From contig NC_083656.1 in assembly GCF_963576545.1 (NCBI RefSeq), positions 4,593,686-4,657,685 on the forward strand: a stretch of 64,000 nt of DNA. Direction: 5' to 3'. The translations under genes and the position numbers were made by a program. How positions within the stretch are numbered: the first letter of the stretch is position 1; every line of letters starts with the position of its first letter. Positions 13,015-26,640 of this stretch are shown piece after piece. The DNA comes from Limanda limanda (taxonomy: Eukaryota > Chordata > Actinopteri > Pleuronectiformes > Pleuronectidae). The notes beneath the pieces were generated by a model. The model was not told the origin of the DNA and searched no databases. It saw only the letters and a program-made list of their open reading frames with translations.

Positions 13015-13375
13015 TCCTCCTATCACTGTGGGGACACAAGTCAAGGTTCCTGCAGAGGGTTTGGGTCTCAGATTACAATTAGGTTTAATCTTTAGTTGCT
13101 ATGGTTAAGGTCGAGCAGTTAAAGGTAAGTGACGAGTGAAGTGTCCCCACTATCTTATCTTTTAAGGACCCTTTCCCCATGACCTTGTCAGGACCAGTAG
13201 ACCTCATGGGGACCGACACTAAAACTTAAAACTTAATTTCTGAGGTCCTGGTTAAGATGTGAATTGTGGTTTGGTTGAGGTTGAGGTTAGAAATGAATTG
13301 GTTATGGTTGAGGTTAAGGATGAGGTTTCGGTTATCGACTGTCCCCAATGAATGGAAGTCAGTGCGTAGTCCTTA
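13015..13375. repeat. VNTR-like GGTTGAGGTTA / GTGGGGACA repeat
   Basis: The block is framed by GTGGGGACA (near 13029) and CTGTCCCCA (near 13340), with an interior of degenerate G-G-T-T-A/G arrays (13265-13335). It belongs to the same general kind of sequence as 39640-39800 and 40610-40810, which are framed by GTGAGGACA and TGTCCTCACAA. Such TTAGGG-like blocks sit beside (TG)n tracts, as here with the tract at 13417-13489. No coding content. Confidence 0.65.
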
Positions 13376-13414
13376 TACGGATAGCTGCTCAAACCTGAGT
13401 GTGTGAGTGTAGTG

Positions 13415-13416
<2 letters not shown>

Positions 13417-13489
<73 letters not shown>
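13417..13489. repeat. (GT)n microsatellite
   Basis: Uninterrupted GT tract of about 73 bp, preceded by AGTGTAGTGT. Confidence 0.95.
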
Positions 13490-13491
<2 letters not shown>

Positions 13492-13702
13492 CGGAGTGCT
13501 AATATTGATGAATGAGAGTGCAGTGGATGACTCATGGGAGAAAGGGTCGATGCGGGTGTGCGGTGCAAGTGTCTGTGTGTTTCTATGAACCTTGAGTGTG
13601 TACCTTTATGTATTGAAGTGTTTGCAATTTGCATTCGGAACACATTTGCATTTTTCTTGTACCTGCGTGGTGTTCTCCACCATTATCTCAGTGTCATACA
13701 TA

Positions 13703-13734
<32 letters not shown>

Positions 13735-13948
13735 CAGATAAAACCTGTCGCTGCCTTGTATCTTCACTGTCTCCTGTCTCTCGCTGTAGATGGAGAATTA
13801 AAAGCCGCATTTTTACATGGAGGTCAGGGCCGAGGTCAACGTTGCACTTCAAAGCCTCGACTCTGGAGGGATACTGCAGATCCAGCTCGCCTAGCTCGCC
13901 CTTCCTGCGTAGCCCGAGTGTCTCTCCACCCTCTCTCTCACTCACTCA

Positions 13949-13980
<32 letters not shown>

Positions 13981-14482
13981 CCCTGACACTCACACAAGCT
14001 TAAGGGGATGTTTCATCTTCAAATGAGGAGACATCTCATAGGAGACCAGGGGAACAGACTGGAATGCTAATTGTCCCGTGCAACCGCTGGAAAAAAGCAA
14101 TAAGAAATGAAATCAGCCCGCAGACATGCACGCAAACACACACAAACACACACAAACACACTCACACACGTGCATGCATGTGGCGCGCAACACACAAACA
14201 CACTTGCTTCCTCTTTGGAGCTATTAATGCGTGTGCTAATACTTAACATACGTTTAGTTACTGTGCACGGTGACGCGGAAACTATAGCAGCAGTGCAACG
14301 CTTGTTAAGGAGTCAGCAACAAACACACACACACACACACACACACAGTCAACACTAACCCACACTCTTCTGTCTTCAGACACAAAAGCCCATTTGATAG
14401 ACACTACAGTCTTTCTGGGTCAAACACTGTAGTAGCTTTACACCACTGACTGAGAACAGATGATGATACCATAATGTGTGTC

Positions 14483-14487
<5 letters not shown>

Positions 14488-14550
<63 letters not shown>
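14488..14550. repeat. (TG)n microsatellite
   Basis: Uninterrupted TG tract of about 63 bp. Confidence 0.95.
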
Positions 14551-14552
<2 letters not shown>

Positions 14553-15845
14553 TTCTTGTGTGTCTATGTCTGCCCATTATCTGTGACTTAGAGCCTATCG
14601 CCAACACTGACGGGGCCCTATGGTTAAGTGCCTATAATAAAGGTCTTAAGTGTTTTGGGCTAGCCTGGAGCTCAGAGGCCATTTGCTGAGACAAAAAAAA
14701 ACCCATTCAGGAAACCCCTCGGCCTCGGCCTGAGTGTGGAAACGATTCAGTGAGAGATAACGTGGATCTGACCCCGGTCGAAACCACAGGCAGGATTAGA
14801 GGCTCGCAGGTTTGTGAAATGTAAATATCAGCCTGGAGCGGAATTATTTACCTCTTGCAGATGAGGAGATGTGATTATACAGGAGGAAATGAAAGCGGGT
14901 GGAAGCCGACGTACCTCAGAGGTGAATCCGTCCCATCCCGTTTATTTGACTCCGTCTGATCTCCTGCACATTTATCAGCGTGGAAACAACACCAGCGTCT
15001 GAGAGACAAGTGGATTCGTCACATATCAAGGTTCCGTCTAACGTGTGGTCACGCCGTTGGATTGCAAGTAAATCACCTGATAAAAACCTCGTTATTGGGA
15101 TTCAGCTGGAGCATTCATCCCAAAGAAATAGGAAAGTTTGATCCGGCACAAGAACCCACAACGACAACTCCTCCAGAGTTTTGAGTTCTACCGGCGTCGA
15201 TTAGACACAACACTAAGCCGGGCAAATCTCCCTCAGGCATTTTTCCTGTATTTTCATTTAGCCTCTTATCCTCGTGTGTTACTTTGACATTAACACCTCA
15301 GGCACTCCCCGGTGTTTGGAGGAGGTGCGAAGGCCTGAGATATTACAGCAAAGATTATTCACGTGCATATTCATGAGGCCGAATGGGAAGAGGAGCGAGG
15401 ACACACGGGAGTTCTTGAGCTGTGGCTGCATTTACAACCTCTTTCATTCCGGGCTTTGCCGGAGCTTCAGCGGCGAGGAGCTGAGAGGACGCTGGCCCAC
15501 GCTATCAGAGGAAGAGGTCAATTCTCAATTTATATGTTTTTGCAATTTTTACATTTCCTCTCTCCCTCTCTGATTCTGACTCAGAGTGTCCACACACATT
15601 ACCAAGTGTCAAAGGATTTAAACTCGTTTTACAGACCGAACTCAAATTCCTCCCTTTGTGTTTTGCATGTAAAAGCCTTTGAAGGCCGACAATCAGACAC
15701 ACAGGCAGAGGCGGACTGGGTGAACCGGCCACGGGGGTTATCATATTGTTTTTAAAAATCATACTTCCTCGAGGTTGTTGACCTCTTTACACTCGTATCC
15801 ATATCGTATCTACATGCCATTTCCACACTGGAAGCCTTGAGCTCC

Positions 15846-16147
15846 TCGAGAAGGGGTGGGCTCGGGAGACGGAGCGGGCCGTCCGCTAATCGGAAGGTCG
15901 GCGTTTGATCTCTCGCTCCGCCGGGCTACGTGTCAAGTTGTCCTTGGGAAAGACACTGAGCCCCAGATTGCCTCTGATGGCCGTCCCTGTGCCAATGAGT
16001 GATAGGGAGAGGGCTAAAAATAGAAGTACAGTAGTGATGTGCAAATGTGTGTGTGTGAATGGATGGATGTGACCGGTTGTTTAAGGCCTTTTAAGTGGTC
16101 ATTAACAGGGGAAAAGCGCTTTTTAAGTGCAGTGCATTTACAGTTTA
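15846..16147 (+). mobile_element. tRNA-derived SINE (near full length)
   Basis: The head carries a tRNA-like region with a B-box-like GTTTGATCTCTCG (15903-15915) after CCGTCCGCTAATCGGAAGGTCG. It is followed by a body with GTCCTTGGGAAAGACACTGA (15940-15959), a (TG)-containing GAATGGATGGATG linker, and a tail with GGAAAAGCGCTTTTTAAGTG near 16110. This order of tRNA head, conserved middle and AAGCGCT tail is that of common percomorph SINEs. The 5' A-box region is degraded and I find no clear TSD. It is transcription-competent in principle only if both Pol III boxes are intact, which I doubt. Confidence 0.75.
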
Positions 16148-18454
16148 GCTCCCACCCCTCCCTCCAACCAGCCATCCCTGTCCAGGTCAGAGACTTGAGT
16201 CGTTCTAGTTTCAGTTCAAATCCTCCAAATGTTTCCTAAACACCCAGCAGGGCGCCCTCACATCTTGTTTTGTTCCCCCGTGTGTTTCGCCTCCTATCGA
16301 TCAGAGTACCTGCCGCCGCTTCACCTGCCAACAGAACAGAACTCTGCGCCTCAAGCCAAAGGGAAACGGCAGCTTTATGAATCCTTTCTCATTTGGTGAT
16401 GTATATACCTAGATAGCTCTCGCAGGGTTTGACGTGGGAAATGAATCACGATGCCCGCAGGATGAGTGAGGAGAATGATAGAAGTCCAAACCCGGCAACG
16501 GAGCCGTTTTCCAGCCAGAACTGGTGGCAGATCTGTCAGGCATCGCCCGGGTATTGAGTTTTCTCTAAGCTCACTGAGCCTGTTGGTTCAGTGTTATCTC
16601 CCCGAGCAGAATCGGTGTCTGCGAAGGAACGGAAACAGAAACTTGTAGCAAAATTGGCTTCACTATAAAAAATAAAAAAAGCGGATTTTACAAATGGAAG
16701 CCATCTCTGTTATGTGCTGGCCTATTGGACGGAGTAAATAGCCAGAACTCGGCAGCCTGAGCCAGAAGTTAATGCACTTGCATGTTCTGAGTTTCACAAA
16801 GGAGCAGCAAAGCCGAAGGAGAAGGGGATTAAACAGAATGTGTGGTGTTCCTGATGGGTTCTAAGTCAGTGCCAGGGCTTTGAGCTCGGGTCCGTGGACT
16901 GTGTGGAGTGAGGAGAGAGGGGGGTGTGCGGATTTTCAGGACATCCGCTTTGTCGAAGGGAAACAGAGTGAAATGGGCTCTAAGCCTATCAGAGCTCCCC
17001 AAGAACAGTAAAAGGTTCTATGATCTGTTGACTCTCATCTTCAGATTTGGTGTCGTTCTTGTTTAATTATTCACATTTCTTTTACAATTTAATACACGTC
17101 ATTGCCGTTCTTTATAGAAAAAGGCTGTGGGGATGAGAAGTGTTGGGTGACATGCTTCTTCCAGTCGCCTGTGTGCAGCGGTTTGTCCTTGTTTACGGGG
17201 TTTCTCTCGATGGCTTGTCCTTGGCACGGCACCGGGATTCCAAAGCGGCTGCACCATACAATCTACCGACCACAATGAGGCCATGTGGGAGAGAGGGGAA
17301 GAGAAAAGGAGGTCAAGAAAGAAGAGAAGATGACACGGGATAGAGGAGAAGGAGAGACTAAATGGAACAAATAAACAGATAGTGGGAGTGGAGAATGTTA
17401 AAAAAAGACATTTGTAAAGTTGAGAAGTTTGCTGTAGCCCTCTAGTGGCATCGGCCATTAAGGTAGTTTTATTTTCCTCATGTCTCAGTTGTTTTTTATT
17501 GCCTCTATCACAATGCAGCGGAGGGGAAGGAACGTTTATTTGAAATATTACCATTGAAAAACCTCAAGCAATGTCCCCGACCAACACGGTGGACATTTAC
17601 TCTTATGAGAAATATTGTGAGCGAAACTCTCAGTGGACAAACCACAGCAAAGACAAACGGCTGTTTTTCACATATATATATTTTAGACATTTTCAATATT
17701 TTAGCAGCTCAAAGATCTCAAAACATTATCACATGAAACTGAGACTACCTGGGTTAAAGGAACAGCTCAGTGTTGTGTTGTGGGCAAACTTTGTAGAAAG
17801 TAAAAGATTTAATTGACAAGATTTATAGCCCTCTCATGTCTGTGTGCTAATAATAGACCGTATCTAAAGATGGATGACGTGTCTTCATTTGCTCAGCTGC
17901 ACAAAATCGAGCAAAAGCTACAATAACCCGTGTTAACATGTGCTTTTGAAATCATTAGGAGCCGGAGTCTGTGGTGAGTGAGGCGGTGGAATCCGGGTCC
18001 CACCAGTAAATGTCTCAGCTGTCAAATATGAAGCTTCATTCTAGTTTTATCGTATTAAATGCAAAACCATATTGTCCTTTTTAAAGCTATCCTGTCGTCC
18101 AATCTTTATTTACTGTCCTTGGTGCTAAATACTGGTTTCAGCTTCATATCCCTAAACCGAAATGAAAGTGGTAAAAATGTCTTCCTATAAAACTCTCAGC
18201 AAGTTTGTCTTTGAAGGAGACCTGAACTATTCCTCAAAGTAAGTTTCTCTTGATGTCGGCGATTTAGCTGCAATTAAAGGACGATCCGACCGTTGGAATT
18301 GTCTCTGTGGAGGATTTTGTCGGGAGCCTGATAAACATTTGCGGATCCACCTTATCCGGTGTGATCAATGCCTGCCAGGCTGTGATGAGTTGTGAGTGAT
18401 GAGCCCTTGGACAGACCTTGAACGAGACACTGGTATCTTAGCGCCGCCGCCTCC

Positions 18455-18486
<32 letters not shown>

Positions 18487-18682
18487 TCATTCCTCTCCAA
18501 ACCGCCTTCCCTCTGAATTCATACCCGCAGTCTATAAAAGGAGCAGAAAGTCTGAATCATAGTGCTGCTGGTTTTTTCGGAGCCTCGGGTTCAGATAAAC
18601 AGTGAAACAATAGTCTGGCCTAGAAAGTTGTCACAGGAGATAAACATAGCGGGAGAGTGAGATATGGTGTGCCCCAGCAGGG

Positions 18683-18757
<75 letters not shown>

Positions 18758-19654
18758 TGTGTGTGTGTGTCATAGAGGTTGTGGTTGAAGGGATGGGCCA
18801 CCGTGGTTTACAGAGTCTCCATCTGGAAACACTCTGTTTTGGTCGGCTGTTTTAACTGGGGATGTGTAGGTTGTCTAAATATTCACATAACACACACAGA
18901 CACACACACACACACACACACAGTATACACGGACAGATTTTGTGTCTCTGTGTCATCTGGAGAACCCCCCCGACCGGACAGCGTGAGCTAACGGAGCCGG
19001 AGACGAGACCTCCGCAGATAAGAGACACGGGGAGAGAGAGGCAGAGAGACGCCATCGAGAAGCAGGCCGATTCACCTGGAAGCTCGGGGGGGGCAGGAGT
19101 GGGGGGGTCTGTTAGGTTTTTCTTCAGAGGAGAAGCAGATGGAAGCGAGTGGGCGGGTGATCTGTGTCCGTGAGTCTGTGGAGGAAGCAGTCTGGGTCAG
19201 TAGGTGTGGCAGTAACACGGCTCATCTATTCAGCGACACAGAGACACTTTTCCAACAATCACAAAAAAAACCACAATGCTATGAATTGAATTTTTTAATA
19301 AAACATGAGTATAAACTTACAACCTCGTACATGTTTCCAGCAGGGATGCACAGATTCGATACTAATGAAAAATGAATGAAGCAGAATACCTCCATGGCGT
19401 AAGAATAACTTTATCAAACTTTGACTTTACAGTAAAGTCTTGAAGCACAAGCCGAACACATCCACATGAACACACGTGCACAAGGAGATGAAGTAAAGGA
19501 CATATAAACGTGGTGGAATTAAGTTTCTCATATTTATTTATATAGGCTCCGAGCCCCTGGTACCACACGTGTGGCATTGATGGAGGTTGATGTAAAGAAT
19601 TTCCTGATTTAACTGCACCTAAAAATATTAAAACATAGTAATTTCCATTGGGTT
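16148..19654. other. Intronic sequence, nothing recognised beyond microsatellites
   Basis: Contains (TC)n near 18465-18486, a compound (TG)n/(GA)n tract at 18685-18770 and (CA)n at 18898-18922. Open frames are short and without domains. Confidence 0.6.
18685..18770. repeat. Compound (TG)n-(GA)n-(TG)n microsatellite
   Basis: GT tract of about 63 bp, then GAGAGAGAG, then a shorter GT tract. Confidence 0.95.
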
Positions 19655-19740
19655 CCTGTGGCTAAAGAAGCAGACGGGTCCGTCCACTAACCAGACGGTC
19701 GCTGGTTTGATTCCTGCTCAGCGCTGGCCAGTCCAAGATC
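19655..19740 (+). mobile_element. SINE head fragment
   Basis: GTCCACTAACCAGACGGTCG (19682-19701) followed by CTGGTTTGATTCCTG repeats the tRNA-like head of the SINE at 15846, including a B-box-like GGTTTGATTCC. The SINE body and tail are missing, so this is a truncated copy. Confidence 0.6.
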
Positions 19741-19993
19741 AACAAAGGGAAGGAAACCCCTTCCTTTTAAAACAATAACTACACGGAAGCTATAGAAATC
19801 TAAAAAAAAAGCAGCTTTCCTCATGTAGAAACCCAGAGTTGGTTAATACACGTGGCAAAGTGTCAAGTCTGAATCCGAGTCCTTGAGCTTATATGCTCCG
19901 TAAATACATGGATTTGATTTCACCTCCATGAAATCCTCTCGCTCTGAACCCGGTGGCTGGAAGCTAATTCTGGCTAATGCTGCATATAATACT

Positions 19994-20391
19994 CAGGGTT
20001 CGTACGGTCATGGAAAACCTGGAAAAGTCATGGAATTTTAAATGTGTTTTTCCAGGCCTGGAAAAGTCATGGAAAAAAATACTCACCCAAAAGTTTTGGA
20101 AAAGTCATGGAAATGTGTTATATTCATATTTTCATGTCGTTCATTTACGCTTTAAATGTTTTAAATAATTCATTGGCTTTTAAAGAAATACGCTAAAAAT
20201 ATATACGCAGGCATACTTGGGTTTGTGTCATTTAAGGTATACTGTATGCCTTTGAATTCTCATTTTGTCACTTTTTTGCGTATACACTGAGATTTCACAA
20301 AATGTTCGTTCATGGAAATTTGGTTTAAAGTTATTGAAAAGTCATGGAAAAGTCATGGAATATCCATTGGTCAAAATGTGTATGAACCCTG
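19994..20391. mobile_element. hAT-like MITE with CATGGAAAAGT internal repeats
   Basis: The left end CAGGGTTCGTACGG and right end GTGTATGAACCCTG form imperfect terminal inverted repeats. The interior contains many copies of GGAAAAGTCATGGAA in direct orientation (20013-20110 and 20334-20360). CAGGG termini and subterminal repeats are hAT-like. The 8 bp beside each end (ATAATACT and ATTACTTT) share only part of their bases, so a clean TSD is not shown. No transposase ORF. Confidence 0.7.
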
Positions 20392-20696
20392 ATTACTTTA
20401 CATTAACATCCAATCTGTGGAGGTGGATCAGAACTGCACGTTTTTCCTCGTAGCTAATCTCAGACTGTTTGTTTTTTAAAGTTCAACTTTCACACAACTT
20501 CATCCATCACGAAATCACAGTGCGTTTGCAAGCAGCTGCTCGGCGACAGGTCGTCCAGACGCCACGTGCACGCCGTGCGTTCCGACACGCCGACCGGAAT
20601 GTATACACACGTAACAAACTGGCACTTGCACACAAACAGTGTATAATATACTGCTACATCTGCTGCTGCACAATGTAAACTCACCGATATCCTTCG

Positions 20697-20734
<38 letters not shown>

Positions 20735-21102
20735 GACACACACACTCAGAATCCCAAGCAGAGTAATCCCACAACTGGCATGTAGCTGTAATAACTTTGC
20801 TGACAGTAATAGCTGATCTTGCTCCCTGTACAGCGAGGTTAAATCTGAGGCTTAAACTAACACACAATGGCTCTCCACAGAACCCCTAAACCTTAAGCCT
20901 CCAACGTCTTACACAAAGCACACACACACACACAGACACACACACTCACACACTCCTCTCGCAGTTCGTCTGCCCGAGCTCTGCCACAGTCCATTAAATG
21001 GGTATTAATGCTACTTTTCCTCCTACAAGCATCACCTAGGCCATTAGCATTTCTTCCTCGCCGACTTTGGTTCTGCTCCGAGTCAAAGACCCTGACCTCC
21101 CA

Positions 21103-21136
21103 CCCCCGCCCCCCCGCCCCCCCGCCCCCCCGCCCC
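21103..21136. repeat. C-rich 8-bp tandem array (CCCCCCCG)n
   Basis: Five C runs of 5, 7, 7, 7 and 4 bases are separated by single G bases, so the minus strand has five G runs with 1-nt loops. This pattern can form a G-quadruplex on the minus strand and an i-motif on the plus strand. Confidence 0.85.
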
Positions 21137-24100
21137 AACTTGGAGATGAAACCCATAATTCATACGTTTATTTCCTCGCTTTCTCCCTTCACTTCTCTGT
21201 GGGTGACGGATGAGAAGAGACAATGCTTTTATTTTTTAGGAGCAGATCTTCTCGACACACACTCTATTTTTAGCATCTCTGCCTGATTAATTCTGTTATA
21301 AAGGGTAACGACCATTAGAAGCTTCACATTGAGCAGCAGTGTAATTTATTCGAATGGACATTATCAGTGTAACTGGGCCATTAAAGTGATTATCATTGTT
21401 ATTATTTTTTTGCCCGGGGAAACTATTGATCTACACGTTCTGAGCATGTTCCACAAAGGAACAAGGGGTCTTATTAAATTACCGTTTTGTCCTTGGCATT
21501 TATAATTACTCCCTCTCTCTTTCTCTCTCATTTAGTCATTCTCCTCTTTCTTCCTCTCCTCTTTGTGTCCCTGCACCTTGAAATCCACAGAGTTATCTAA
21601 AAGCACAGTTAAAGCCTTTTCTCTCTCCCCTCACTCGTTTCCCTGTGTCTTGGACTCGGTGCCTAAGTGTCCTGTCTCAGTATAATTGGATAGTGAGTTT
21701 GGTGTAATTGTGGACTTTTAAACACAGGGGGATTAGTTCTGCTGTGTCACCCTGATGTTTCATTTAGTGAGACTGATGAGAACTTTTCTCACAGTGAAAC
21801 CAGCGGAGTTAAAACTGTGCCGTTCGGTGGCTGGAGTCGGGAGACAGAATATTTTAATTTATAAATATGACTCAGTAACATCTCCATTCTGTTCCTGGCT
21901 GATACTGATTAATGCAACACTGAAGAAAGTTTTGAGTCATAAACTGGCTTTTTACACAATGTTCCTCAAGTTGGATCTTGTCTTTTAAAATGAATAGTTG
22001 AACATGTTGTGATGTGTGTGGATGAGACTCTTTTTTACCTTAAAACAGCTTCATTAAAATGAGTTTTGATGGTTGAGTGAGTGTGAATATGGAGAATGTT
22101 TCCTCCTTCATTCCCTCTCCTCACCCTGAACGTCTGTTCTACGGAACTTTGGTGCGTGGGTTTGATTTCCTGAGAAGAACTGACTGAGAGTCGCAGCTTC
22201 AGCTGTCAGAATCAGGTCCAGCAGGTATAAGACTGAAAAAGAAAGTATTTTCCTGTTCCTGTGCCATGACAACCACCACTCAGAGGTTTTAATTTGTAAA
22301 AAACATTTGGCAAACATTTAGTTGTGACACTAACAATGTTTTCAGTCGGAAAACTGAGAGAACAGTGATTTCAAACTACAAAAGTTTCTTCAAAGTACAA
22401 CTTTGTTTTGCCGCTAATTCCTTTGGCATTTCAAGCAATAATGAATAGAAGTGAACATAGAGGACATCGTAAAAACATTTCAGCTTTACATAACAGATGC
22501 TCTTGCATTCTGCTCGTCGCCCAAACAGTAAAAATACTTTCATTTCGTGTCACCTTACACCCCCAACACCGTCTCCTCCTCCCCGGCACTTACACAACTT
22601 TGTTCCTCGTCTTTAGAATCTTTCCTCAGAAAAAAAAAGTGTTCTTGGACATGTAAAGACAAAAGTTAAAAGAACAGATAAGGAGGCGTGGAGTGAGAGA
22701 AGGTCTGAAGTGAGCGTCTGCTGGGAAGTAGCTGCCCCCGAGCCGTGGGTGTGCTAACGAATCCCGGTGAGCTTCAGAGGAGTTCGACCTTCATCACGTC
22801 TCAATACAATAACTCCACTCGAGCGCCGACGAGAGCAGAAACATTCCTCGGTGTCTGAATCCGTTGCATCGTAGTAGTTAAGATGCCGAGCCGCGGAATA
22901 CGAGGATCTTCTGAGGTGAACGAGAAGAAGAGGCCGAGGTGGAGAGCGGTGGAGGAGGGAAGCCGGCGAACCGCTGGACGGTTTATTTTGTCGAACAATA
23001 ATCTTTTGATCTGACAAACAGAAGTATTGATCTTCTCCAAAGACCTGGTCCACAGGAGGCCACCACCGTCCTCGGGCCTCCACTGGACCCCGGGCCACAT
23101 CTCACTCTTAACTCCTCGTGAAAACATACGAGTGAAGCGATGCACTCTGCCTCAGACTATTATGCTTTTGAATAAGAATATCATCTTTGTAAGACATGTC
23201 TCCATATTCTCAAGATAATCGTGCACTTCTCTTCTTTTCTTTTTTCCTTCCTCTCAGCAGATGAAATGGAAGGAAAAACGATTTGTTGTATTGTTGCATT
23301 GTTCAGTGTTTTTAAGCCTCTTACCAACAATAGAGAGGGTAAATTACCGTCTGCCATCTGCCAGAGATTCATACTTGGCGGATGATAAACACCATTACCC
23401 ACGATGAGTGATTACAGTGGAGCCGACTCCCTCTTCCGCGGCGTCCCGGCGCCACGTGGCGTGCTGTGTTCTGCTGGGTTTCCATCGAGCTGCTAGGAAT
23501 AGGTTTGCATTGTGTCGGTACAGTAAACACCAGCAGACGGGAGGCAGCTGTGGGGATGAAGGGGAAGTGGGCAGTTTGTCTTGGAGATGGAGGCAAAGAT
23601 AAACATTTGATTTTGTCTTCACTCGCACATTTTCGCCCTCAAGTTTACATCTCCAGTTGGCGATTGAAGCAAATCTGGAACTGTCGAGATCAATCTTCTC
23701 CAACATCGGGAGGAAGGATGGATGAGGGCTTTCACCGAAGTGGAGATGATAACGTGCTACACAACAGACTCACAATGGGCTCGACTCAAGTTGCTTAGCG
23801 GAGCAGAACAAGCTTTTTTTGTTTCTGGATCTGATAGAAAAGGAAACAAACAACTTTTCATACGGCTCCTTTCCTCACTTCAGATACAGCAGCAAACAGA
23901 GAGGAAGCTTCCAGGGTCTGAACCCCTCCTCGTTCCTCAGTTTGTAAAATTAAAGCATCTCACAATTGATTTGGAGGTTTATTTACTCTTGTTTAATCTG
24001 CTACGCAAAATCACCTCTGACCTCCTCTCAAAGTCTTTCTTATAAATCTGAATTGTTTTTTTAAAAAGCACAATCTTGATTTGTGTCTACACTGAAATTG

Positions 24101-26532
24101 TTTTCATTGTCTGCAGCCATTATCCGTCCCAACTGCTGAACCAGGAAACATAAAAATCCTTTGTGATACCATTCAGAGGAGTCGTGGATTATTGTATATC
24201 ACTGGATTAGGGCCATGTCCCTCCACAACATCTGCTTTACTATAGAGGCTGGCAGAGATTACAGGAGAAACCACATGCTCTGTTACAAACACACGGGGAC
24301 GAGATGTAATCTCATCAAGTGATTAGAATCTGTGTTCTCTCTCGGTACCGACTGAAAGAGAAAGAACAAAGAGGCGGAGAAGGAGGGCAAGTTATTGAAC
24401 AGAAATTGCTGAGATCTCACAGTGTGTAAATTGCGTCTCTCGGGAGCTGGACTGTGGTTTTTTTCCTCAAAGCCGCCGCATTAAAGCTTCACTACGCACA
24501 ACCAGCAATATGTTTGTGGTCTTGCTGCAGAATATTGTGCGTCCACAGGGGACACGTTCACAGATGGTGAGGCGAAACCATTAGATCATCACCCCCCAAA
24601 TCACAAACACACAACTTATTCTTTAGTTGCATTCAGCATAACACAGATAGTTGTACAATGGAAATGACCTCATGGAGCATTTGTTAATGAGCAGAATCTG
24701 ACCCTGAAATGAGTTTTGACATCTACTTATTAAGTTATTCAGTAAAACAACTTAATTGAAGTTTGCATTAAATTCACTCTATCCAGAGTTTTATTTGGAT
24801 CTGCACCTAATTGCACACACTCTGATTTCTCTACTCTGAGAAATCAATGAAAATGTAAAAAATTGACAAATCTCAGAAAGTGAAAAGCTTCTCCGATCAG
24901 GCAACGCTTGTTTTTTATACCTGTGTTTGTACACCGAACACACAAATGGTTGTTTCTTCATAAAAAAAAAAAGTGTAATTTGGTTTTGACATATGTCTAA
25001 CAGATGAAATGGCAGTGAGAGGGTAACCTCTGTATTCTTTAACTGTATCTATGTAAACAGTATAACACTGTAACACTGCAGCTTAATGCCCCATCGTTCA
25101 AACGCCTGTCTCTCCATCTCGCTGTCTGATCCTTAGTTGCTCAACCTGCCTCTCTTAATAGAAGTCATGCATTTAGCAGAAACAAACACACACACTGGCT
25201 ACACACCGTCTCTTAAACACACACGCACACACACACATACACACACGAGCAGAAACAGCATATAGTCCCCACCATCCACCGCTAATTAGAGGCTAATTAT
25301 CTAGGCAAGTGTAAACAATCTCAGCAGATGGCAAAAACCGTGGCATTAGCTCTAATGACCTTGAGCAGTGTGAGGCCGGGGGGGCTTCCATCCAGGAGCA
25401 GCCTCTCTCGTTATGATCGGCTGCATTATCATTAAATGCCACACACATGCACACACACGACTACACACACACGACTACACACACACATACCGCAAATCAA
25501 GGTTACCGTTAAAGCTGTCATCGTAATGCTCTGTGTATTTATTTCTTTGTTATATTGCGTTTTACATTATTTGCTCAACGGTCATTTGAAAGAACTGAAA
25601 TAATAAGTGTTGTTCTCACACGTGTAGCTGTAAATGTGGTTTTGCTTCCTCTGTCCTGGTCGTCACTGACTTGCTGATGTTGCAGAGCACCGGGACCTGA
25701 AGTGGATGAAATAAGCAAAGTAGATTATTGAGAGTTTACCAGAGTGTGCGTGTGCCACTCGTAACCCACTCTGCTTTATCTACGAGTGCTGTTTTCAATC
25801 TCATTGTGCAAAGAGAAGATCCAATCCACATAATGTCTGGATTTATGATCCACATCCCAAAAAAGCTAACTTCTGTCTAATATGTTGAAATAGCATAATG
25901 TCACATCTGTGGTGTATTTTGCCTGCAAAGTGGATCTGGTTTCTCAATCTGCTCAGTCAGGCGGTGGTCGTGGATCATCGAAGGGTCAGCTCATCTCTGA
26001 CAGAAGATAAAACTCTTTCCAACAAGAGCTGGACTAGTAAATCACTGCCATCCAATCAATACATCTGCTCAGGCTGCTACTCCTCCGACATTACCTCATT
26101 GCACACGCTGTTGTTGCTGCGTATGAACAGAAATCGCACATTTCGCGTTTTTGAGGTTCATATAAAGACAACGTCACCACATAGGTTGTCCACTAGAGAG
26201 CGCTAACAAGCTAACTGTAAGTTGAGCTGCTCATTAAGGAGCCTATCAGGGTTTAACAACTTTTACATGACACGCAATTAGTTTGAATTCAACCAAGTGA
26301 TTGTTTTAGCATCTTCCATTTTTATTGCAAAACAACGTTACATATGTAGATAGGTCAAGCTAACGGTGAACTGATAGTGAGCGCCCCCTGCTGGTACTTC
26401 AGAGAGTCTGGTGCACCTAAAGACTGTATTTTTCAGACAAACTTTAATATGCCACATTCACTAGATCTGAAAAATACAAGTTCAAAAATGTGCCGATTGA
26501 TTTTTCTCATAATGTTAAAGAGAATATGAATT

Positions 26533-26640
26533 CAAATAAACTTTATTATAGAATCATCTTTCAAAACACACGCACAAGGTGCTTTGAGAGTTACAAGAGA
26601 TACAAGAATTAAGATTGTTACAAACATGAAACGAATCAAT
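26533..26640 (-). repeat. Possible retroelement tail fragment
   Basis: TTTATTATAGAATCATCTTT followed by AAAACACACGCACAAGGTGC (26560-26583) resembles the 3' region of teleost non-LTR elements in reverse orientation. No TSD. Tentative. Confidence 0.3.

Larger units (their letters stand above)
13376..15845. other. Intronic sequence rich in microsatellites
   Basis: Contains (GT)n at 13417-13489, an AT-rich tract at 13696-13734, (TC)n at 13931-13973, (CA)n at 14321-14347 and (TG)n at 14488-14550. The sequence from 14560 to 15845 shows nothing recognisable. Confidence 0.65.

Noticed and set aside
13015..13375. TTAGGG-like arrays here and at 39740-39800 as interstitial telomere repeats
   Set aside because: The units are degenerate and embedded in a dispersed VNTR-type repeat framed by GGGGACA or GAGGACA motifs, not tandem perfect TTAGGG.
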